A DNA stretch of 64,000 bases from an uncultured Aquimarina sp. (GTDB lineage Bacteria; Bacteroidota; Bacteroidia; Flavobacteriales; Flavobacteriaceae): NCBI GenBank assembly GCA_947502885.1, contig CANNBP010000018.1:54143-118142 (forward strand), given 5' to 3'. The notes beneath the pieces are model-generated. The model worked only from the letters and a program-made list of their open reading frames with translations. It was not told the DNA's origin and ran no database searches. This document shows positions 37,129 to 46,101 of the stretch, piece by piece (position 1 is the stretch's first letter; the number at the start of each line of letters is the position of its first letter). Both the position numbers and the translations under genes were made by a program.

Positions 37129-38904
37129 TTACTTTTTAACACATGAGCTATAGATGTCGGCCATTTTAATATGGTCTTTCATGGTGTTAGCGAACTCTCC
37201 TTTTTCTATTTGAGGTTTTAGAGTTTTACATTTTCCGTAAAAATCAAGCATTTTAGAAATAAACTTTGCAGATTCCATGTCTTTAGGAATTTTAATTCCT
37301 TTTTCCTCTTTAGTTAATTTCAAAACGATTCCATCAAAGGCGGTTGTTCTATCAGAGTATATTTTTGCTTTACCAGCATCATGTTTAACCAAATAGTACT
37401 TATGATTTCCAGCACCAAGGGTAGCCATGCCCATTAATTTTTCGATGGCATCTTTTTCGGTACCAAAACCTTCGTATGTTTCTTTTGTGTCATTTACATA
37501 GAAGGAGTACAGTTTTTTAGCCTTTAATTTTTCTCCTTTCATTTTTCCTTTCTTTTCATAGGCAATGATAAGTTCTTTTGCATAATTGGTGCTGGGCTCT
37601 TTTGTCGTTTGTTGTGTTGTGGTATTATACACTGTCTTCATCTTATTACCAGCAAATTCTATGTACAATGTTCCTTCAAACTCTTTTTCTCCTTTTTCAT
37701 TTAAGACATATCCAGATAACTTATCTATTTTATCTTCTTTAACTTTTAGAGTAGTATTAGTTGTAGAGTTTTCTGTTGTAACAGGAGTTGATGAATTAGG
37801 AACTATTCCTTTGTAAGGTGGAGTTATGTTTTTGCGAGAACCATCGTTTTCAAAAATTCGATTATACCCGTCTTTGGCATTAAGAACCGTTGTAAATAAT
37901 AATTTAGATACTTGTTTTCTGATTTTAAACCCTATAGCTTTATTGGCATATTCTTTTGCTTTATCAAATTCTTTAGTTATGTTTAATAAGAGCGCTTGGT
38001 CAAATGTAGATGCCCAGATTACTTTAGCCTGTTTTTTGTCATTAACATCATATTTATCTATGATACTTTGGTTAAAGGATAGGTGATCTTGAATGTTAGA
38101 TTTGGCATTGTAATAGTCATCTACAGATTCAATGTTTTTAAATACATTCTGTAGAGACAAATAGAGCTCGTCAGATTTTGCTTCTTCCTCAATCTTATTA
38201 AGTACATAGTATCTCTGAGGTTTTTGATTCACTCTTAAGTCAAATTGTTTTTGAAGATCTTTTCCTGCTTTTGAGATAAGACGAGACAATTGATTTCCTA
38301 AAACTTGCTTTCTATAAGAATTTGTAAGCTTAAATTTTGAGCCATCTTCTGATATGATAAAAAATTCTCCTACTTGTTCTTCACTTACGAATTGTGATAC
38401 TTCATAATGTAATTGTTCTGGTTTTTGTTGCGCGGCAACCGAAGGTTGACCTGTTGAAGGGTCAATAACAAGATTTTGTAGAGAATATTGTTTATTGTAA
38501 ATCAACTTTGTCTTTGTGGGATCCATGACGGTTACATTAATTGACATGGTCGTTTTTATGGTAAAACGATATCCGGGATCTCCATTCTCTAGTTTTTTTG
38601 GAGTAAGAGTTTTAGTGATAAAAGGCTCTGATGCTACATATCTAATAACGAATTGAGGATCTTGTTCTGTATATTCAAAACTCTGAAAATTAAGAGATGA
38701 AGCTACTTCAGAATTACTTAAAAAAGGTCCAATACTTTTTTTGTCTAATGCTTCAATAGCATATGTTTTGAAATTTTCGGGAAGAGGATTCTTGGGATAA
38801 GAAACTTCTTTTATTTCTAACATTTTGGATGAAAAAGATTGTGCGTTTCCTTTAAGTGAAAAACACACACATAGTAGTATTAGTATTCCTAGGGGTTTGT
38901 TCAT
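37129..38904 (-). CDS. Secreted protein of unknown function, C-terminus shared with a neighbouring protein
   Basis: This exported protein has about 591 residues from the ATG at 38904 (an in-frame TTG at 38928 is less likely). The signal peptide ends at LKGNAQ. The N-terminal ~330 residues mix strands and helices with no recognised motif. The C-terminal ~200 begin with LSGYVLNEKGEKEFEGTLYI and end with a Cys-bounded stretch containing EKGEFANTMKDHIKMADIYS. The ending parallels that of the protein encoded next upstream, so the two may share a domain. No family is recognised. It is separated from that gene by a 20-bp hairpin. Confidence 0.6.
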   Translation of the reverse strand: MNKPLGILILLCVCFSLKGNAQSFSSKMLEIKEVSYPKNPLPENFKTYAIEALDKKSIGPFLSNSEVASSLNFQSFEYTEQDPQFVIRYVASEPFITKTLTPKKLENGDPGYRFTIKTTMSINVTVMDPTKTKLIYNKQYSLQNLVIDPSTGQPSVAAQQKPEQLHYEVSQFVSEEQVGEFFIISEDGSKFKLTNSYRKQVLGNQLSRLISKAGKDLQKQFDLRVNQKPQRYYVLNKIEEEAKSDELYLSLQNVFKNIESVDDYYNAKSNIQDHLSFNQSIIDKYDVNDKKQAKVIWASTFDQALLLNITKEFDKAKEYANKAIGFKIRKQVSKLLFTTVLNAKDGYNRIFENDGSRKNITPPYKGIVPNSSTPVTTENSTTNTTLKVKEDKIDKLSGYVLNEKGEKEFEGTLYIEFAGNKMKTVYNTTTQQTTKEPSTNYAKELIIAYEKKGKMKGEKLKAKKLYSFYVNDTKETYEGFGTEKDAIEKLMGMATLGAGNHKYYLVKHDAGKAKIYSDRTTAFDGIVLKLTKEEKGIKIPKDMESAKFISKMLDFYGKCKTLKPQIEKGEFANTMKDHIKMADIYSSCVKK

Positions 38905-38933
38905 TGTGCTTACTATTTTTGTTAACAAAAAGC

Positions 38934-38978
38934 AAAAATAGCATAATAGTTTAATAATTAAACTATTATGCTATTTTT
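38934..38978 (-). terminator. 20-bp perfect hairpin terminator
   Basis: Arms at 38934-38953 and 38959-38978 are exact reverse complements (starting aaaaatagcat), with a 5-base loop. T-rich sequence follows on the reverse strand. It ends the lysS message that includes the 198-residue gene. Confidence 0.85.
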
Positions 38979-39031
38979 TGAAATTTAGGTGTTGCAAAGG
39001 TATATAAGGTGCTATAGGGTATGTTTTAGAA

Positions 39032-39628
39032 TCACTCTCCACAAAAATCATTGTAATAATCAACCATGTCAATTGAGTTTTTTTTCTGAAATTCTCCAGA
39101 ATCTAATTTTTCAACGAGCCCTATGCAATCGGTAAAATATTCTTTTACCTTCTGTTTGAAATTAGGAAATAAAGGAATACATGTGTTTTCTGTGTCTTTT
39201 TTAACGTAGAGTTTAGTGGTATGCATTGCCAGACCAGTCAAATATGTAAGTCCGGTTGAATAACTTCCAAAATAAGTATCTTTGTACCGTGCTTTTCCAT
39301 CAATGTATAGAGTAACGAAACCTTCAGTTAAAACTTCTAAGAGTTTAGCTTTTTTTCCTTCTTCGAGGGTCACATATTTATATGTAATTGGTGTTCCCAA
39401 TTTATCATAAATAATAATACCTTTAACCATTAAATCTGTCCATGTATCAGGCTTCGAATCCAAAGATGCTCTAAACTTGATCTTGTGATTATAATAGGCC
39501 ATACCATACCCTTCTACCGAAGATCCATCATTAAAAAGTAGTATTGCCTCTCGCTTTTGGGCAAATGCACCCAAAGAAAAAACAATCAATACAAGTGTAA
39601 GAGTGTATTCTTTCAGCCTAAAAATCAT
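39032..39628 (-). CDS. Secreted protein of unknown function, related to the 599-residue neighbour
   Basis: This exported protein of 198 residues has a signal peptide ending at LGAFAQ. The mature part starts with KREAILLFNDGSSVEGYGMA and has WTDLMVKGIIIYD near residue 65, which suggests a small beta-domain. The end contains DSGEFQKKNSIDMVDYYNDF between two Cys residues, a pattern repeated at the end of the next protein downstream. No database family comes to mind. It follows lysS by 8 bp in the same direction and is probably co-transcribed with it, before a 20-bp terminator hairpin. Confidence 0.6.
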   Translation of the reverse strand: MIFRLKEYTLTLVLIVFSLGAFAQKREAILLFNDGSSVEGYGMAYYNHKIKFRASLDSKPDTWTDLMVKGIIIYDKLGTPITYKYVTLEEGKKAKLLEVLTEGFVTLYIDGKARYKDTYFGSYSTGLTYLTGLAMHTTKLYVKKDTENTCIPLFPNFKQKVKEYFTDCIGLVEKLDSGEFQKKNSIDMVDYYNDFCGE

Positions 39629-39636
39629 AACAAGGC

Positions 39637-41328
39637 TTACTCGGTAACTTCAACAATAAGATTATCTTCTGTTTTTGTTACTTTGGTTAATCCTAGTTTT
39701 GACAGACCTTTGATTCCTTTATCCCATCCTTTATTACTTAAACCAGTAGCGGTTTTAAGGTCATTAAGAGACATACTTTTTTCTTTTTTAAGAATGTCAA
39801 AAATTACTTTTTCATTATCATTAAGAGTAACTTGCTTTTTCTCTGGTCTCATTTGCGGGAAAAACAATACTTCTTGTATAGATTGGTTGTTCGTTAGGTA
39901 CATAATTAGACGATCCATACCAATCCCTAGTCCAGAAGTAGGAGGCATACCATATTCTAGAGCTCTGATAAAGTCTTGATCAATAAACATGGCTTCATCA
40001 TCTCCTTTTTCACTTAACTTAAGTTGCTCTTCGAAACGCTCACGTTGATCTATAGGGTCATTAAGCTCTGAATAGGCATTGGCAATTTCTTTACCGCATA
40101 CCATAAGTTCAAAACGCTCTGTAAGTTCTGGGTTGTCTCTATGTTCTTTACATAGTGGACTCATCTCTTTAGGGTAATCCGTGATAAACGTAGGTTGGAT
40201 GTATTGTCCTTCACATTTTTCACCAAAAATTTCATCGATTAACTTTCCTTTACCCATCGTGTCGTCAACTTCGATACCCATTCCTTTTGCGGCTTCTCTG
40301 ATTTCACTTTCAGACTTATTAGTAATGTCAAACCCAGTAAAGTGTTTGATAGAATCTGCCATTGTTATTCTTGCATACGGAGCTTTAAAATCGATTTTAT
40401 GTTCTCCAAAAGTAGCTTGTGTAGTACCATTTACTGCTATAGCACAATGTTCAAGCAATTTTTCGGTAAAATCCATCATCCAATTGTAGTCCTTATAGGC
40501 TACATAAATTTCCATAGCCGTAAACTCAGGGTTATGAGTACGGTCCATACCTTCATTTCTAAAGTTTTTAGAAAATTCATAAACACCATCAAACCCGCCT
40601 ACAATTAATCTTTTTAGATAGAGTTCATTCGCAATTCTTAAATATAATGGAATATCAAGAGCATTATGATGTGAAATAAAAGGACGAGCAGATGCTCCAC
40701 CTGGTATAGGTTGTAATATTGGTGTTTCTACCTCAAAATAGCCGCGATCATTAAAAAAGTTTCGCATAGCATTAAAAAGTTTTGTTCTTTTTACAAAAAC
40801 ATCTTTCACCTGAGGGTTAACAATTAAATCAACATAACGTTGACGGTAGCGTAATTCTGGATCAGAAAAAGCATCATATACTTTACCATCGGCATCTGTT
40901 CTAGGCTGAGGTAAAGGTTTAAGTGTTTTACTTAATAATGAAAAATCTTTGACAAGAACAGTCTTTTCGCCAACTTGTGTGGTAAAAAGTTCTCCTTCTA
41001 CTCCAATGAAATCACCTATGTCTAATAATTTTTTGTAGATTTCATTGTATTTGGTTTTATCTTCTGTAAGGCAAATTTCGTCTCTGTTGAAATAAACTTG
41101 TATGCGACCGTCTGCATCTTGAAGTTCTGCAAATGAAGCTTTACCTTGTATTCTTCTAGACATTAATCTACCCGCAATAACTACTTTTTTACCTTCTTCG
41201 AATTTATCCTTTATCTGTTTAGAAGTATAATCAACCGGGTATAATGACGCCGGATAAGGATTGATACCTAAACCACGTAATGTGGCTAACTTCTCTCTTC
41301 TTACAAGTTCTTGTTCTGATAATTGCAT
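39637..41328 (-). CDS. lysS: Lysine--tRNA ligase (class II) with C-terminal extension
   Basis: LysRS charges tRNA-Lys. The 563 residues include the OB-fold anticodon domain (about 55-145; VIAGRLMSRRIQGKASFAEL) and the class II core with motif 2 (FRNEGMDRTHNPEFTAMEIY) and motif 3 (GLGIGMDRLIMYLTN). After the core there is a tail of about 65 residues (VIFDILKKEKSMSLNDLKTA, LSKLGLTKVTK) that looks like a winged helix and is missing in the ~505-residue E. coli enzyme. Upstream on the reverse strand a TATTTTTG -7 box (41350-41357) lies 20 bases from a TTC. The 198-residue gene follows in the same message. Confidence 0.96.
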   Translation of the reverse strand: MQLSEQELVRREKLATLRGLGINPYPASLYPVDYTSKQIKDKFEEGKKVVIAGRLMSRRIQGKASFAELQDADGRIQVYFNRDEICLTEDKTKYNEIYKKLLDIGDFIGVEGELFTTQVGEKTVLVKDFSLLSKTLKPLPQPRTDADGKVYDAFSDPELRYRQRYVDLIVNPQVKDVFVKRTKLFNAMRNFFNDRGYFEVETPILQPIPGGASARPFISHHNALDIPLYLRIANELYLKRLIVGGFDGVYEFSKNFRNEGMDRTHNPEFTAMEIYVAYKDYNWMMDFTEKLLEHCAIAVNGTTQATFGEHKIDFKAPYARITMADSIKHFTGFDITNKSESEIREAAKGMGIEVDDTMGKGKLIDEIFGEKCEGQYIQPTFITDYPKEMSPLCKEHRDNPELTERFELMVCGKEIANAYSELNDPIDQRERFEEQLKLSEKGDDEAMFIDQDFIRALEYGMPPTSGLGIGMDRLIMYLTNNQSIQEVLFFPQMRPEKKQVTLNDNEKVIFDILKKEKSMSLNDLKTATGLSNKGWDKGIKGLSKLGLTKVTKTEDNLIVEVTE

Positions 41329-41349
41329 AAATTCTATGTTTTAAAGGCA

Positions 41350-41380
41350 CAAAAATAGCCTATTTCAAGAATTTAAAGAA
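41350..41380 (-). promoter_or_regulatory. Probable lysS promoter
   Basis: On the reverse strand, TTC (41380-41378), 20 bases, and TATTTTTG (41357-41350) approximate the Bacteroidota consensus. The -33 element is one base off (TTC for TTG). Transcription would begin near 41343. Confidence 0.5.
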
Positions 41381-41448
41381 AGGTCTTTGCAAAAACTTTT
41401 GGTAATAAAATGTTGTTTTTAAACCTTTGTTAATTATACATCAAAATA

Positions 41449-41492
41449 TAAAGTAAGCTCCTTTGACTAAAAGAGAAAGGAGCTTTTTAAAA
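41449..41492 (-). terminator. Terminator after the DUF1573 gene
   Basis: A 10-bp stem (aagctccttt / aaaggagctt) with an A-rich loop lies about 20 bp past the reverse-strand stop. T-rich runs lie on both sides, so it may also act forward. Confidence 0.65.
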
Positions 41493-41510
41493 ATTATTTT
41501 TATTTACTAT

Positions 41511-41975
41511 TTACTTAGAAGAAGAGTTTCCTTTTGGAGTAACCATAGCTTTAATAGTAAGTGTTTCTTTACCTACTTTTGTGTTCGCCGTAATCGTTAC
41601 TTTTTTACTTTGTAAATTAGGTTTTCCGTTAGAGTTAAATGTAACAAGCATTTCTCCTTGTTCTCCTGGAGCGATAGGTTCTTTTGGCCATTCAGAAACT
41701 GTACAGCCACAACTACCTTTTGCACTTATTATGACTAGAGGAGCTTTTCCTGTATTAGTAAATGAAAACTTGTGGTTTACAATCTCTCCTTCGGTAATGG
41801 TACCAAAATTATGATCATTTTTTGCAAATGACATTACTGGGTAACTGGCAACTTTAGCTTCTAATGATGCAGTGGTTTGTGGGACGATGTCTACCTCTTT
41901 TTGATTTGTATTGTTTTTACATGATAGAGTAGTAATCATGATTGCACCGGCTAAAATTAAAATTGTTTTTTTCAT
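41511..41975 (-). CDS. DUF1573 lipoprotein
   Basis: This lipoprotein has 154 residues, with signal ITTLSCKNN and lipidated Cys near residue 19. The rest is one DUF1573 Ig-like domain: HNFGTITEGEIVNHKFSFTN, APLVIISAKGSCGCTVSEW with a conserved CGC, and PIAPGEQGEMLVTF. DUF1573 proteins are abundant in Bacteroidota and are thought to be surface or envelope proteins; no activity is known. It is monocistronic, with a hairpin after it. Confidence 0.9.
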   Translation of the reverse strand: MKKTILILAGAIMITTLSCKNNTNQKEVDIVPQTTASLEAKVASYPVMSFAKNDHNFGTITEGEIVNHKFSFTNTGKAPLVIISAKGSCGCTVSEWPKEPIAPGEQGEMLVTFNSNGKPNLQSKKVTITANTKVGKETLTIKAMVTPKGNSSSK

Positions 41976-42077
41976 TGGTATTGATTTTAAATTAGAGGAT
42001 CAAAAATCAATATAAAAGAAAGCTTAATCAATGAAATTGGGTATGAAAAGGGGACTAGTCCCCTGGTTGAAATTTTG

Positions 42078-43145
42078 TTACTTTTTGGTATATAGAGACT
42101 TAGCTTCTTCTCGAGAACGTACATTAAGTTTTTTGTAAAGATTGTTAATATGGGTTTTAATTGTACTTGTACTCACAAACATTGCAGTAGCGATTTCTTT
42201 ATTTGTTTTATCTTCTAATATTAAATGTAAAACTTTTTGCTCTTGCTGAGTTAGTTTTTTTTCTGTTTCATTAGTATTGTTTTTCCTTTTAGTATGTCTC
42301 AAATATTGAAACAAATTAAAGGTAATTGAAGAAATAAGTAGTAAAGCTAATATCCATAACCAAGGACTTGTAGAGGAAACTCCTTGTGGATCGATTAAAA
42401 ATTTATCAGCAGCTAACTCCTTTTTAAATTGAATGGTGTATGGGCTATTTGGGTATTTCTTTTGAAGCCGTTCTAATAAATTGTCGTAATAAGTATGTTG
42501 CTTTAAATCGTTTAGGTAGTATGAGTATAAGTCATTTGTTTTATTAGATAAGAAACTGTACACATAAAGCTCGGCTAGAGGTTCATTGCGTTGTTTTACA
42601 TAGTTTTGAAGAGTAGATAACCATTTTTTTGCATTTAATTTTCGATTTGCTTCACTTCTATACGATGCAAAAGCATAGCGCATTTCATCAATTATAGAAT
42701 CGACTTTAATAAAAGCATTGCTTTTTTCGGTGCTAGAAACAATTTCGCAAAACATTTCATTATCAAATGAAAAAGGAAAAGTAATGCTGTCGGTGTTATT
42801 CGCGATAAAAAGAATTTCTTTACTTTCTGGACATATCCCATTAAAATGAACTGGTTTATGTTCATCCTTGGTGCAGTTTTCAATATGAATGCGATACATT
42901 CGATTTTGTAAAGGAAGGTTATTGCCAGAAAAACTGAAATACCCCGTAGAATCGCTAGTAGTTTTTTTGATGATTTGTTCGTGGTATATACCCGATAATA
43001 GCCTGTAATCTTCTATCAAAGATAAGTAGATGTCACCCGACCAATTTTGAGTATTGGCATAACCCGAAAATTCATATTGGGCAGACACTGTTTTACAGCA
43101 TATACAAAAAATACAATATAAAAATAGACGTGTTATTTTCATCAA
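42078..43145 (-). CDS. Membrane-anchored LuxR-type transcriptional regulator
   Basis: This 355-residue protein has an unusual architecture for a regulator. It starts with a signal peptide (CKTVSAQ, about residue 23). A ~235-residue exported domain follows (YEFSGYANTQNWSGDIYLSL, DSTGYFSFSGNNLPLQNRMY) with folds like thioredoxin-family N-terminal domains. A single membrane segment (WLWILALLLISSITFNLFQYL, about 262-282) leads to a cytosolic LuxR helix-turn-helix (KVLHLILEDKTNKEIATAMF, STIKTHINNLYKKLNV). It is likely to sense an envelope state and bind DNA from the membrane. Its targets are not apparent. The neighbouring DUF1573 and Pmp3 genes are candidates. Confidence 0.85.
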   Translation of the reverse strand: MMKITRLFLYCIFCICCKTVSAQYEFSGYANTQNWSGDIYLSLIEDYRLLSGIYHEQIIKKTTSDSTGYFSFSGNNLPLQNRMYRIHIENCTKDEHKPVHFNGICPESKEILFIANNTDSITFPFSFDNEMFCEIVSSTEKSNAFIKVDSIIDEMRYAFASYRSEANRKLNAKKWLSTLQNYVKQRNEPLAELYVYSFLSNKTNDLYSYYLNDLKQHTYYDNLLERLQKKYPNSPYTIQFKKELAADKFLIDPQGVSSTSPWLWILALLLISSITFNLFQYLRHTKRKNNTNETEKKLTQQEQKVLHLILEDKTNKEIATAMFVSTSTIKTHINNLYKKLNVRSREEAKSLYTKK

Positions 43146-43281
43146 AGTTTAGTTTTTGTTTAGAAAAAATATAAAGAGGGATTAAAAATATATAAATAAA
43201 TTTTATGCAAGCCCTGTAACATAATTTAATTATTATCTACATATAGATATACAGTTTTAATTTATTTGTACATTACATATT

Positions 43282-43437
43282 ATGAGTATTTGGAGAGTTT
43301 TATTGGCAATTTTTTTTCCACCATTATCAATTTTAGATAAAGGTTGTGGTTCTGTTTTAATAGTCCTTTTGTTAACTATCTGTGGTTGGGTGCCAGGAGT
43401 AATAGCAGCATTGGTTATACTTAATAACCCAAAATAA
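43282..43437 (+). CDS. YqaE/Pmp3 family small membrane protein
   Basis: This 51-residue protein was read directly from the sequence (ATG 43282, TAA 43435-43437). It has the Pmp3/YqaE pattern: MSIWRVLLAIFFPPLSILDK, then a Gly-Cys turn, then TICGWVPGVIAALVILNN. Two hydrophobic helices form a tiny inner-membrane protein. Family members respond to salt, cold or envelope stress in bacteria and plants; the molecular role is unclear. An 78-residue reverse ORF over the same bases is a shadow. It diverges from the LuxR-type regulator. Confidence 0.85.
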   Translation: MSIWRVLLAIFFPPLSILDKGCGSVLIVLLLTICGWVPGVIAALVILNNPK

Positions 43438-43509
43438 GATTTCTTTAACATTTTTATAGAATTGGCATTAAATTTGATCAAGAAAGTCGACATCTAAAAC
43501 TTGATTTTT

Positions 43510-45102
43510 ATGATTAAAAGGTTACTTTCATTTATCGTTATAGTTATACTAGTAAGTTGTTCTTCTGTAGAAAAATATAATCAGCAAATTAGTGGAAAAC
43601 ATAGCCCAGAGCATATTCATAAAGATATTGATTATGCTTATCGTAAATTAAAACGATTACACCCTGATTTGTATTGGTATATAAGTAAAGACTCATTAGA
43701 TGAAAAAATAAGTAACCTCAAAAAAGAGATTCAAAATCCTATTTCAAGTAAGGAGTTCTATAAAAAATTATCTCCTATTATTGCTACTATAAAACAGGGC
43801 CATACGGCAATTTATCCTCCTTCTAAAAAGCAAACCAAAATTAATAAGAAAATAAGGGGAAATAGAAGTTACCCTTTTAGACCTATCGTCTTTCATAGAG
43901 TTGGAGATAGATTGTTTATTAAGAAGAATTATGGGAAAGATAACGCGTTTATTGTTGGGGCAGAGGTGCTTAGTGTAGAGGATAGAAAAACCAGAGATTT
44001 GTTGGTTTTTTTTGAGACTTTGCATACCGGTGATGGGTATAATACGACTTATATGCCTAGGTTGGCAGGAAAATATTTTGGATCTTTTTATACCAAAATT
44101 TATGAAGAAAAAGATAGTGTCTTGGTAAAGTTAAAACTTAAAGACAGTATTTATACTAGATATTTACATGCTAGTTATTCCAAAGATAAGCAAGTGGTCT
44201 TAGAAGATTCTGTAAACAATTCGCTAAGAAAAAAAGTAACTAAGCTCGAAAAGGAAATAGCAAAAAAGAAGCAAAAACGAGTGTCTAAGTTTAATACGAT
44301 GCATGGGTATAATGCCTATTCGAATACTTATAATAGAAATTTCGAGTTTTTAAAATCTGATAGCTTACCAAGTACAGCTTATATGAAAATTAGAAGTTTT
44401 ACTAAAGGGGAGTATGAAGATTTCTATAAAGACAGTTTTTTTAAAATAGACTCTGCCAATTGTAAAAACCTTATTATAGATATACGGGATAATCAAGGAG
44501 GTAGGTTAGCCGAAATTGATGAATTATATTCGTACCTAACAGACAAAGATTATGTGTTTGTAGAAAAATCTAAAATGACCAAACGACTTAGTTTTTTATA
44601 TCCACAATTTCATTCTAGATCTTGGATAGAAAAGACAGGGACTACTTTACTCTCTCCCTTAATAATGGTATATCAGCTTTTTAAAGTTAAAAAAGAAAAA
44701 GGAGTTAAGTATTTTAAGTTTGCTCAAAATAAAGCAGCAAGCCCAAAGTCAAAACCTTATATGGGTAAAGTTTACGTCTTGATTAATAGTATGAGTTTTT
44801 CGGCAAGTAGCATTTTGTCTACCCATTTAAAAGCAAACAAAAGAGCAATTTTTGTGGGAGAAGAGACAGGAGGTGCGTATAATGGTACAGTTGCTGGTAG
44901 ATTCGCTATTGTCGAATTACCCAATTCTAAAGTAAAGATGCGTTTAGGACTTATGACAATTAATACACCATATATAAAAGAGCCAGATGGCTATGGGATT
45001 AAACCAGATGTTCCTTTTACAGACGCAGACACAGACATAAAAAATGATAAAGAGCTAGACTGGATTATCAATGATATACAAAATAGTGGTATACAAAAAT
45101 GA
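43510..45102 (+). CDS. S41 family peptidase, lipoprotein
   Basis: This is a 530-residue lipoprotein from the ATG at 43510 (an earlier TTG at 43501 only lengthens the tail); the signal ends in ILVSCSS, lipidated Cys near residue 17. The N-terminal ~130 residues are helical. The S41 (C-terminal processing protease-like) domain has NLIIDIRDNQGGRLAEIDEL near residue 320 and VYVLINSMSFSASSILSTHL near 422 with the catalytic Ser; GEETGGAYNGTVAG follows. No PDZ domain is evident. It is probably a surface or periplasmic peptidase of unknown substrate. It is monocistronic. Confidence 0.85.
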   Translation: MIKRLLSFIVIVILVSCSSVEKYNQQISGKHSPEHIHKDIDYAYRKLKRLHPDLYWYISKDSLDEKISNLKKEIQNPISSKEFYKKLSPIIATIKQGHTAIYPPSKKQTKINKKIRGNRSYPFRPIVFHRVGDRLFIKKNYGKDNAFIVGAEVLSVEDRKTRDLLVFFETLHTGDGYNTTYMPRLAGKYFGSFYTKIYEEKDSVLVKLKLKDSIYTRYLHASYSKDKQVVLEDSVNNSLRKKVTKLEKEIAKKKQKRVSKFNTMHGYNAYSNTYNRNFEFLKSDSLPSTAYMKIRSFTKGEYEDFYKDSFFKIDSANCKNLIIDIRDNQGGRLAEIDELYSYLTDKDYVFVEKSKMTKRLSFLYPQFHSRSWIEKTGTTLLSPLIMVYQLFKVKKEKGVKYFKFAQNKAASPKSKPYMGKVYVLINSMSFSASSILSTHLKANKRAIFVGEETGGAYNGTVAGRFAIVELPNSKVKMRLGLMTINTPYIKEPDGYGIKPDVPFTDADTDIKNDKELDWIINDIQNSGIQK

Positions 45103-45134
45103 TTTTTGAATCTCATAAAGCTTAAATAATCGAA

Positions 45135-45165
45135 TTGTTTACTCGTTCCTTATAACCTATCTTTG
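45135..45165 (+). promoter_or_regulatory. Promoter of lipB
   Basis: TTG (45135-45137), 20 bases, and TATCTTTG (45158-45165) match the Bacteroidota consensus. Transcription would begin near 45172, about 10 bases before the ATG. Confidence 0.75.
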
Positions 45166-45181
45166 CATTTCTTTTATAGCT

Positions 45182-45886
45182 ATGAATAAAAAAATTCGAT
45201 ATAGGGATCTAGGACTTAAGGATTATAAAGAAACTTGGGAGTACCAAGAAGGTCTTTTTAAAGAAGTTTTGGATATTAAAGTTAAAAACAGAAGGGAAGA
45301 TGCTGGGCTTGTTACTCCAAATTACTTTCTTATGGTAGAACATCCACATGTCTATACTTTGGGAAAAAGTGGAGATGTTAGTAATCTTTTATTATCAGAA
45401 GAGCAACTTAAAGAAAAAGAAGCTAAATTTTATAAAATTAATAGAGGAGGAGATATTACCTATCATGGACCTGGGCAGGTAGTGGGATACCCAATTCTTG
45501 ATCTTGATAATTTTTTTACAGATATTCATAAATATCTAAGGTTTCTTGAAGAAATGGTAATTCGAACGCTTGCAGAATATGACCTTAATGCAACCCGAAG
45601 TGATGGCGAAACTGGTGTATGGCTTGATGTAGGAACACCTTTTGCTCGTAAAATATGTGCTATGGGAGTAAGAGCAAGTCGCTGGGTAACAATGCATGGT
45701 TTTGCGCTTAATGTAAATGCTGATTTGGGTTATTTTGATAATATAGTTCCTTGTGGGATTAAAGATAAAGCGGTTACCTCTCTTCATGCAGAGGTTGGAA
45801 AAGAAAATATAGATATAGAAGAAGTAAAACAAAAACTTCTAAAACACTTTGCTACATTGTTTGAAGCAGAGTTTACTGCAAAATAA
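45182..45886 (+). CDS. lipB: Octanoyl-[acyl-carrier-protein]:protein N-octanoyltransferase
   Basis: LipB moves an octanoyl group from acyl carrier protein to lipoyl domains, the first step of lipoate cofactor assembly. The 234 residues include EHPHVYTLGKSGD (about 55-67), NRGGDITYHGPGQVVGYPIL (about 88-107), the catalytic Lys in ARKICAMGVR, and the catalytic Cys in DNIVPCGI near the C-terminal third. The partner lipoate synthase gene is not in this window. The gene is monocistronic, with a perfect promoter. Confidence 0.96.
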   Translation: MNKKIRYRDLGLKDYKETWEYQEGLFKEVLDIKVKNRREDAGLVTPNYFLMVEHPHVYTLGKSGDVSNLLLSEEQLKEKEAKFYKINRGGDITYHGPGQVVGYPILDLDNFFTDIHKYLRFLEEMVIRTLAEYDLNATRSDGETGVWLDVGTPFARKICAMGVRASRWVTMHGFALNVNADLGYFDNIVPCGIKDKAVTSLHAEVGKENIDIEEVKQKLLKHFATLFEAEFTAK

Positions 45887-45976
45887 ACCGAAATTGAGAT
45901 TTCATACTTAATAGATATTCTAATTAAAAGTTAATCATAGATTAAAAACAGATATTACTATATTAGGTGATTCTAA

Positions 45977-46003
45977 AAGAGTCATTTACAAGTAAATGAC
46001 TTT
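45977..46003 (+). terminator. Hairpin after lipB
   Basis: An inverted repeat (aagagtcatttac / gtaaatgacttt) with a minimal loop lies about 90 bp after the lipB stop. Only a short T-rich stretch follows, so it is a weak terminator candidate. Confidence 0.45.
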
Positions 46004-46101
46004 AATTAGATTATTTTTTAATGAGTATAGTACCTAAATATGAAATTTTAACGTAAATTAAGAAGAAAATTTTAGTCTTTGTAAGACTGAAAAAGGGATA
46101 T

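Noticed and set aside
43257..43493. 78-residue reverse ORF
   Set aside because: It lies antisense to a clear 51-residue Pmp3 family gene on the forward strand and has no signal, motif or family resemblance of its own.
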